The notes below the pieces were generated by a model. The model saw only the letters and a list, made by a program, of their open reading frames with translations. It had not been told where the DNA came from and made no database searches. A stretch of DNA of 34,144 nucleotides from Collinsella sp. Its GTDB lineage: Bacteria; Actinomycetota; Coriobacteriia; Coriobacteriales; Coriobacteriaceae. Numbering within the stretch: the stretch's first letter is position 1; every line of letters begins with the position of its first letter. A program made the translations under genes and the position numbers. The DNA lies in contig DXLV01000017.1 of the NCBI GenBank assembly GCA_019414545.1, positions 1 to 34,144 on the forward strand. The letters run 5' to 3'. Shown here piece after piece: positions 25,454 through 34,144 of this stretch.

Positions 25454-26812
25454 TTATTCCGATACAGTAGCTTCTCGTTGATTTTTCTCCTGCGAAGATG
25501 AGTGGCGGGAAATAAGGTCAAAAGCCATCTCGTAGCACATTTTTCTATATTCACATGATGCAGGGTGTAGACTCTTGGGCAAGTAGCCGTGCTCGCCTGC
25601 AGCCTCCCAGCTACAGCCCCCACCACAGAAAGACCGAGCCCAACAGTCCGTACAGTCAATTCTTTTTTCGACACCCTGACTCCAGTTTTCAATATACCTA
25701 GTTTCGTCAATTCCGGTGACGATGTTGCCCATTTTGAATCGCATCATCCCGACAAACCTGTGACAGGGGTATACGTCCCCTTCGGGAGTCACGGAAATAA
25801 AACGCCTGCCAGCCCCGCATCCGACAAAGGCGATCCTGTTGCTCATAATCAAATCAACTGCAGTTTTCAATGTTCTAAACAAGGGCTTTTCCCCTTGATC
25901 AATCTGTTTGAGATATTGATCCGCCAAATCTATTAGGCCCGCCCTGATTTTGTTTAATGAGTGTTCGTCGAGTTTGATATTCTCATCGAATGAGCTCACG
26001 GGCGAGAAGTAAATCCTTCTGAAGCCCATCTCTTTAAACTGAAGATAGTCTTCAACAAGGTTACAGTTATTATTTGTTAAGGTCGCTCTTGCGCCGAAGG
26101 GGAACGACTCGGAAAAACGACGAACGTTTTTGTCGATATCGGAGAAAGAGCCGCCTCCCGTCTTGTACGGGCGCGATGCATCGTGCTTGCATCCTGTACC
26201 ATCGAGACTAATCAGAACAGAAAACCCGTGCTCCTTGAAAGAATTCACAGCAGTGTCATTCAAAAGCGTTCCGTTGGTCGTAATAGAATAGGTAAAGTTT
26301 CTATTGGGGTATATTCTTTTTGAATAGTCGACCGTTTTCCATATCAGCGGCTCGTTAATCATGGGTTCCCCACCAAAAAAGACGATCGCAAGCGTTTCGT
26401 TTTCCGATGAACTTGCGACGAGGTAGTCGACCGCCTTGAAGGCTATCTCGTCTGTCATCAGCAGAGGAGACGTTCCATAATCTCCTTTACCGGCAAAACA
26501 GTAACTACAACCAAGGTTGCATGCATGTGAAACGTGGAGTTCGATGGATCTATGTTTTCGAGGCGTGTCTTTTGTTAAGAAAGTCCGCTCAGACAATCGT
26601 TGATACTCATCAATGTCGTCTTCAAGTTCTGCTATGGTCGTTTGGTCGTAGCCTTTCGCAGCAAGTGACTTTGTTAGCAACTTCGAGTTGACCGTTCTTC
26701 CCGATGCTTCAAATATGCGAAGCGCATCTTCTGATGCTTGGTCAACCTGAAAGCAATTGCGAGTGACCTCATCGAAGCAGTAACGACGATCACTTACTGA
26801 GAAAAAATGCAT
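25454..26812 (-). CDS. Radical SAM/SPASM peptide maturase (ranthipeptide/SCIFF-maturase type)
   Basis: 452 residues from the ATG at 26812, which has GAGGAA upstream; a GTG 30 bases earlier is less likely. The N-terminal 80 residues resemble the leader-binding region of peptide maturases. The radical SAM core starts HVSHACNLGCSYCFAGKGDYG, with the cluster-binding Cys at 98, 102 and 105, followed by FFGGEP, ITTNGTLL and SLDG. The C-terminal SPASM domain (GCGAGRRFISVTPEGDVYPCHRFVG, FKMGNI, then CTDCWARSFCGGGC) has eight Cys (332, 350, 387, 390, 396, 400, 420, 426), enough for two auxiliary 4Fe-4S clusters. This combination is typical of enzymes that make thioether links in SCIFF and related peptides. 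The two Cys-rich peptides downstream are the expected substrates. Confidence 0.92.
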   Translation of the reverse strand: MHFFSVSDRRYCFDEVTRNCFQVDQASEDALRIFEASGRTVNSKLLTKSLAAKGYDQTTIAELEDDIDEYQRLSERTFLTKDTPRKHRSIELHVSHACNLGCSYCFAGKGDYGTSPLLMTDEIAFKAVDYLVASSSENETLAIVFFGGEPMINEPLIWKTVDYSKRIYPNRNFTYSITTNGTLLNDTAVNSFKEHGFSVLISLDGTGCKHDASRPYKTGGGSFSDIDKNVRRFSESFPFGARATLTNNNCNLVEDYLQFKEMGFRRIYFSPVSSFDENIKLDEHSLNKIRAGLIDLADQYLKQIDQGEKPLFRTLKTAVDLIMSNRIAFVGCGAGRRFISVTPEGDVYPCHRFVGMMRFKMGNIVTGIDETRYIENWSQGVEKRIDCTDCWARSFCGGGCSWEAAGEHGYLPKSLHPASCEYRKMCYEMAFDLISRHSSSQEKNQREATVSE

Positions 26813-26842
26813 ACGTTCCTCAATTTCATGCTGGACTGGCAC

Positions 26843-27383
26843 TAACCTTGTTTATTGTTGCGCAGCTATAAAAACCACCAGCGGGGATTCGGTGTGCGGC
26901 CCAATCGGACTCCCAAAAGGTTCTATTTGAGACTGGCAAGCTTTGTGTTGTTGGCACTTCGACAGCGCTCTTTATTCCAACATGGAGCCTCGCAGTTTGA
27001 GTCGACTTGCCTCTGGAAGGTCCGATCTTAACTTGATTTAGGATGAAAACAGATTACAGGCGCGCTCCTCTAGAAAGAAAGGAAACCAATCGCCGCCTTT
27101 CACCAGGAAAGTTTTTATAGCCCACCTCGAGCAAAATGAAAGATGCGAGAGCGATTGGGGAACAACGCGAATCTCCCCTTTTGGGTGGGAGCGAGCCTTC
27201 AGCCACCGGCGAACGACTCGCCCTGGTCAGAATCTGGAAGTGGTGCCGGGCCGCTTGGGCCTCCCCGGTGACTTCGTGGGGCTTACCTGCCTGACGTCGA
27301 GGAGTACATCCGCAAGATTCGTTCCCTATGCCGTTTGCTCTCACGCCCGCCTTAGTTCCAAGTCGGGCGAGCCGCCGCGCTCA
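26843..27383. other. 541-bp region of debris between the maturase gene and the FHA duplicate
   Basis: No intact gene seen. The half next to the maturase is AT-richer and should hold its promoter (minus strand; a TATAGC-like box lies about 25 bases before the GTG at 26842). The GC-rich half (about 27200-27380) has short coding-like stretches, for example GAYLPDVEEYIRKIRSL near 27285, ending in a stop. These look like gene fragments joined by recombination; I cannot identify their source. Confidence 0.5.
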
Positions 27384-27807
27384 TGCGACCCGTGGCGGCG
27401 ACACGTCGACGCCGCGCTCGCTGAGCACATCTTCGGTCGCGGGCGAGCACGAGGTCGCGCCGGCGCATCCGCTGGGACTGCTGTGCGTGCAAAACGGCTA
27501 CGTGGTGAGCGTCCCGCGCTGGATTCAGCCGAGTGAGGAAGGCGTTGAGATCGGCGCGCTGGCAACGGGGGAGGGCGGCATCACCGACGACGTCTCGGCC
27601 CGCCATGCCCATATCTGGTGCGATGCTCAAAATATCTGGCACGTCGAGGACTTGTCGTCCACCAACGGAACCATGGTGGTAAACGGCGCGACGAACGTCT
27701 GCATCCAGGTCGAGCCCGGCCGCTCCGCTCAGCTCAACCCCGGCGACGAGCTCAGACTTGGCGAATCCACCACCTACGCTATCCTCCTCGGCGTCGGCGC
27801 CCTCTAG
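27384..27807 (+). pseudogene. Truncated duplicate of the FHA gene (3' 140 codons)
   Basis: In frame with a GC-rich stretch from 27328, this encodes a copy of the C-terminal part of the FHA protein at 20127-21065. It starts at HATRGGDTSTPRSL (NATCGGGTSTPRSL in the intact gene) and includes SARHAHI and SSTNGT. The N-terminal half is missing and the upstream sequence is unrelated. There is no ribosome site at the first ATG (27328), so I treat it as a gene fragment, although the FHA domain itself is uninterrupted. Confidence 0.8.
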
Positions 27808-27925
27808 TCGGCAGATGGGGACGTTCCTTTTATGCCGGCACTCCGGGACACTCCATGGCGCGCCAGGGCCAATCGCCCGGGGACGAAGCGTTCATTTTGG
27901 CCCTTGGCGGTCACCCGAGGTAAAC
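27384..27925. repeat. Right direct repeat bracketing the accessory island
   Basis: Colinear with 20638-21190, including the REP-like hairpin and a GGCCCTTGGCGGTCA segment after the stop codon. 81 bases are identical (27592-27672). Recombination between the two copies would remove about 6.7 kb and restore one FHA gene. Confidence 0.85.
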
Positions 27926-28255
27926 CTTTACCGCCCACCTATATTTGTCGAAATTACACTTGGCGGCGGGGTACAATAAACCCGCATGCGGATTTCCGTT
28001 GCGGGCGCTCCCCATCGCCGGGGCGTGCCCGGGAGCATCCGGCATGCGGCCTTTGCGGCGCTCGGTCATGTGCAAGACGGGTAGCTGGGCCTGCGGTGCG
28101 CAAGCGCCCCTCGCCTTGGCATGCCTTCTCTCCACGCCATGTACCTGCTGCTGAGCCTGCCTGCCAGATGATTGGAAGCAACAGCGAAAATCCCATCACG
28201 CCAATATCCCGGCGATCGCCGGGGCCTGTATACCTATATGAGAGGAGAGGGGTAT
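27808..28255. other. 448-bp region upstream of nifJ
   Basis: The first 120 bp belong to the right repeat. A TACAAT -10 box lies at 27972-27977, without a clear -35, giving an untranslated leader of roughly 270 bases if used. The leader is GC-rich with many short self-complementary stretches (for example GCATGCGG / CCGGCATGC), but I recognise no known riboswitch or RNA. Confidence 0.45.
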
Positions 28256-31795
<3,540 letters not shown>

Positions 31796-31806
31796 GTCTC
31801 CCACCG

Positions 31807-31929
31807 CAGGATCTGAGGGCTGACCTTCGCGGACGTCCTCGGACATGAAAGAACCCCCGCTGCGCACTACGTGCGGCGGGGGTTCTTTCGTCCTGCGGAG
31901 TGTCCGCGAAGGTCAGCCCTCAGATCCTG
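31807..31929. repeat. Perfect 28-bp inverted repeat enclosing a terminator
   Basis: Arms 31807-31834 and 31902-31929 are exact reverse complements, separated by 67 bases that contain the nifJ terminator. Eleven bases, ACGTCCTCGGA, recur directly at 31833-31843 and 31938-31948. No transposase is nearby and no clear target duplication is seen. Confidence 0.85.
31847..31889. terminator. Terminator of nifJ (probably bidirectional)
   Basis: A perfect 14-bp stem (31847-31860 with 31876-31889), extended by CGCAC/GTGCG in the loop. The stem has A-rich and T-rich ends (GAAAGAACCCCC / GGGGGTTCTTTC), so it could stop transcription from both sides: nifJ and the convergent ATPase gene. Confidence 0.85.
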
Positions 31930-32050
31930 CTACGACTACGTCCTCGGATTGTGTGGGCTGATGAAGGACGTGGTTGGTGGGGTGCCTTGTCCCGGTCGCT
32001 GTTTCGCGGCTTTGGGCATAGAGGGGGATTTGGTTGCGGACCCAGATGGC

Positions 32051-33412
32051 CTAGAGGGATATGGGCGCAAACGAGAAATCGTTGTTGGGGTCGTCCTTTT
32101 CCATAAACTCATCGAGGCAGAATGTCATATAGATTGGAACGTACAGGACCTTGCCCTCTTTGCTGAGGTTCTCGTGGCTTAGCACAACGGCCTCGGGGAT
32201 TTTGTACTCGCTCACGCTCATCAGACGGTCGAGGGCCGCATGGGCTCGAACCTTCTTGCCCGATTTGACCTCGATTGGGACAACGTGCCCGCGGGTGCCT
32301 TCGATCACAAAGTCAACTTCGCCGACCTCGCGTGTCTGGTAGTACCATGCATCAGTTCCAAGGGCGACAAGCTCCTGCGCGACCACGTTCTCATAGAGAC
32401 CGCCGAGGTTGGGGGTTTTCATATCAAGGTAGACGGCGCGTGCCGTGCTGCCGGGATACCGTGATGCGAGCATGCCTGTATCAGACTCGTATAGCTTAAA
32501 GGCGGTCGCCTTCTCTGTCCTCTTAAGAGGACTCCGGGCCTCCGTCACCTGGGCGACCATCAAACCGACGCCCGCGTTCACCAGCCATAGGAAATCCTGC
32601 TCGTATTTTTGAAGGCGAGCCCCCTCGCCCAGGGATGAAACAACAAAGCGATGGGACTCCGCCTCAAGCTGAACGGGAATTTGTTCGAAAATCGCGCGAA
32701 CGTTAAACGCTCGAGTCGATGCATATTTAGAGATATCACTTTTGTACTGATCGACCAGCTGAATTTGAAGCTCACGCGTCCTCACGAGTGAATAACCCGA
32801 ATCGATATAGTTCTGTACGACCTCCGGCATGCCGCCGCAAACGATATAAGCTCTAAAGTTTTTGAGCATCGCCTCATGAATATAGTTTTCGACGGGACGC
32901 CTCTCGACAAGGCAGCTGCGGATGTCTGCAAGCACATTCTCGCTGATGCTGTTTGCCCAACAAAACTCTTCAAAATCCATTGGCCGCATAACAATGTGCT
33001 CGACATACCCCACCGGGAAAGAAGAGATCCCCTTAAACTCAGTCCCAAGCATAGACCCCGAGAAGACATAGCTAAAGCGCCCGTCCTCGACCAACGCCTT
33101 CATGAGCGTGACGATCTGCGGATACTCCTGTATTTCATCGACAAAGATAAGCGTATCTCCCTCAACAAGCGGTGCATCCGCAAGAAGGGCAACGCGGTTG
33201 ATAAAGTCAACGGCGTTCTTAGCGCCAATGAGCACATCTCTTGCCTCGGCATCGAGCAGCAAATTGGCCTCAAAATACGACGCGTAGTTGTCTTTACCAA
33301 ACGCGCGAATCGCATAGCTCTTGCCAATTTGACGCGCACCGGTAACAAGCAACGCTTTATTGGAGTTGTTCTTCCAGCTCAAAAGCCTGTCAGTGACCTT
33401 ACGGCGTAGCAT
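32051..33412 (-). CDS. AAA ATPase with DUF4143 domain
   Basis: 453 residues. The N-terminal AAA_14 domain has Walker A GARQIGKS (25-32) and Walker B LIFVDEIQE (DE about 92-93). The C-terminal DUF4143 region ends with a nuclease-fold-like motif, EVDFVIEG...VPIEVKSGK (Glu 365, Asp 367, Glu 381, Lys 383), matching the PD-(D/E)xK pattern. These proteins are abundant in gut bacteria; their biological role is not established. The ATG at 33412 follows GAGGGG, so I prefer it to the in-frame start at 33460, which lies within the upstream repeats. The gene is convergent with nifJ and preceded by three iterons that probably regulate it. Confidence 0.93.
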   Translation of the reverse strand: MLRRKVTDRLLSWKNNSNKALLVTGARQIGKSYAIRAFGKDNYASYFEANLLLDAEARDVLIGAKNAVDFINRVALLADAPLVEGDTLIFVDEIQEYPQIVTLMKALVEDGRFSYVFSGSMLGTEFKGISSFPVGYVEHIVMRPMDFEEFCWANSISENVLADIRSCLVERRPVENYIHEAMLKNFRAYIVCGGMPEVVQNYIDSGYSLVRTRELQIQLVDQYKSDISKYASTRAFNVRAIFEQIPVQLEAESHRFVVSSLGEGARLQKYEQDFLWLVNAGVGLMVAQVTEARSPLKRTEKATAFKLYESDTGMLASRYPGSTARAVYLDMKTPNLGGLYENVVAQELVALGTDAWYYQTREVGEVDFVIEGTRGHVVPIEVKSGKKVRAHAALDRLMSVSEYKIPEAVVLSHENLSKEGKVLYVPIYMTFCLDEFMEKDDPNNDFSFAPISL

Positions 33413-33426
33413 AAAACCCCTCAATG

Positions 33427-33517
33427 ACAAAAATTGGCAAATAGATTTGCCCCTAATCATACAAAAATTGGCAAATAGATTTGACCCAAATCGTACAAAA
33501 ATTGGCAGATAGCAAAG
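33427..33517. promoter_or_regulatory. Three tandem 23-bp iterons upstream of the AAA/DUF4143 gene
   Basis: ACAAAAATTGGCAAATAGAT followed by TTG occurs at 33427-33449 and 33461-33483, with a third, slightly changed copy at 33495-33517. The period is exactly 34 bp, about three helical turns plus. Each full copy contains the dyad CAAAT-AG-ATTTG. They begin 15 bases upstream of the ATPase start, so they overlap or abut its promoter and probably bind a regulator. Confidence 0.7.
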
Positions 33518-33998
33518 ATTCGCTTAGGTCCCAGAGCCATCGAGCCGGCGCGGTGCCATGCAAAAAGACTGGGGACGCCGCTGATGTTCTCGATTGCCTG
33601 GGCGCGCAGGAGCGAGAGGGCGTCGACGGCGTTCATGCAATACCCGACGGTAAAGTTCTATACTGCAAACTCACAGTCGCTTGCCGCAAAGTGAAGCGCG
33701 ATTGGCTATCCCTTTTGTTGGATGAAAAGCCCCGTGTTATTGCAGGGGTGCATACTTGTCTTGCAAGTGCATAGAATCTCGTATAGTGCGAGTAAATAAT
33801 TGCAGTGTCCGTTATGTGTTTAGCAAAGATATAGTTTGCATAATCCAGCCTAATCTCTGCTCTAATTAAATAAAGTCGCACGTAGATGACGTAAACATGC
33901 GTGAGCTGGGATTCCTTACGCTGAGCGGGTAAAAACGACCGTTCACCGTTCAACTGTTTTCAAAATGAATAAAATGAGCGATAAAGAGAATATAAACC

Positions 33999-34036
33999 TT
34001 AATAAACTCGCGTATCGCACGGACGCGGGTTATTAA
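33999..34036. promoter_or_regulatory. Imperfect inverted repeat upstream of arcC
   Basis: TTAATAAACTCGCG (33999-34012) faces CGCGGGTTATTAA (34024-34036), one bulge and one mismatch, with an 11-base centre, 35 bases before the arcC start. It may be an operator or an attenuator hairpin; no known box is recognised with confidence. Confidence 0.4.
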
Positions 34037-34071
34037 TGGGTTGTAGGCCTTTTACAGAAAGGATTCCAGCA

Positions 34072-34144
34072 ATGTCTAAGCCTCTTGGCAAGCCCGATCG
34101 TATTGTCGTCGCCCTCGGCGGCAACGCCCTCGGCAACAACCCCG
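34072..34144 (+). CDS. arcC: Carbamate kinase, N-terminal fragment (continues past window)
   Basis: 24 codons are visible, MSKPLGKPDRIVVALGGNAL then GNNP. The IVVALGGNAL segment is the phosphate-binding start of the amino-acid kinase fold as seen in carbamate kinase, which makes ATP from carbamoyl phosphate in the arginine deiminase pathway or related purine-derived routes. AGAAAGG lies ten bases upstream of the ATG. The rest of the gene is outside the window, so the assignment rests on this one motif. Confidence 0.75.
   Translation, partial: MSKPLGKPDRIVVALGGNALGNNP

Larger units (their letters stand above)
33413..34071. other. 659-bp region between the ATPase gene and arcC
   Basis: Contains the three iterons next to the ATPase gene, then a GC-rich stretch (about 33520-33660) with a 59-codon minus-strand frame (33457-33636, starting MNAVDALSLLRAQAIENISG) that may be a gene remnant, and then an AT-rich stretch with the arcC promoter region and an inverted repeat at 33999-34036. 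No confident gene otherwise. Confidence 0.5.

Noticed and set aside
27328..27383. Start of a functional short FHA gene.
   Set aside because: No ribosome site and the first 18 codons are unrelated to the intact FHA protein; treated as a fragment.
33427..33517. Plasmid-type origin iterons or CRISPR.
   Set aside because: Only three copies, 11-bp spacers, no Rep or cas gene; position at the ATPase start favours an operator.

Overview
The window looks like a chromosome segment of a Coriobacteriia bacterium, most likely Collinsella or a close relative. This is inferred from gene content and from GC-rich codon use; no database was searched. The indicators are an actinobacterial FHA / PP2C / RodA-PBP / PASTA-kinase operon, a mannose-family PTS gene followed by a DUF956 gene, a single-chain pyruvate:ferredoxin oxidoreductase and, at the right edge, the start of carbamate kinase.

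Layout. 1-1305: end of a mannose-type PTS operon (IID, DUF956). 1306-1830: an array of alternating inverted 15-bp motifs, tRNA-Arg(CCT) and terminators. 1839-11899 (minus): a six-gene, partly overlapping operon running kinase > FhaA > FhaB > PP2C phosphatase > RodA-PBP fusion > PASTA kinase, which should couple Ser/Thr phosphorylation to peptidoglycan synthesis. 12044-12760 (minus): a YcxB-like membrane protein. 12877-17132: dnaX, a small membrane protein on the other strand, ybaB and recR. 17378-21065: a second signalling operon of an anchored Ser/Gly-rich protein, a Ser/Thr kinase broken by a one-base frameshift, and an FHA protein.

21066-27383 is an accessory island with lower GC and many decayed pieces: a methyltransferase pseudogene, an IS110-like transposase remnant and chimeric debris. 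It carries what appears to be a ranthipeptide-type RiPP system: a radical SAM/SPASM maturase, two short paralogous Cys/Asp-rich precursor peptides sharing the leader MKHIHP and rich in C-x3-D motifs, a 35-residue one-helix membrane protein, and a convergent ABC exporter. The two precursors were placed by their ribosome binding sites and shared leader. The island is bracketed by two imperfect direct repeats of about 540 bp. Both hold the 3' part of the FHA gene and a REP-like downstream segment; the left copy is the end of the intact gene and the right copy is a truncated duplicate.

28256-31795: pyruvate:ferredoxin oxidoreductase, followed by a terminator nested inside a perfect 28-bp inverted repeat. 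32051-33412 (minus): an AAA/DUF4143 ATPase preceded by three 34-bp iterons. 33413-34071 is largely non-coding and leads into arcC (34072 to the edge).

The best candidate for an undescribed system is the two-precursor C-x3-D RiPP cluster at 22331-26812. Also notable are the fused RodA-PBP, the duplicated FHA tail around the island, and several ordered repeat arrays.
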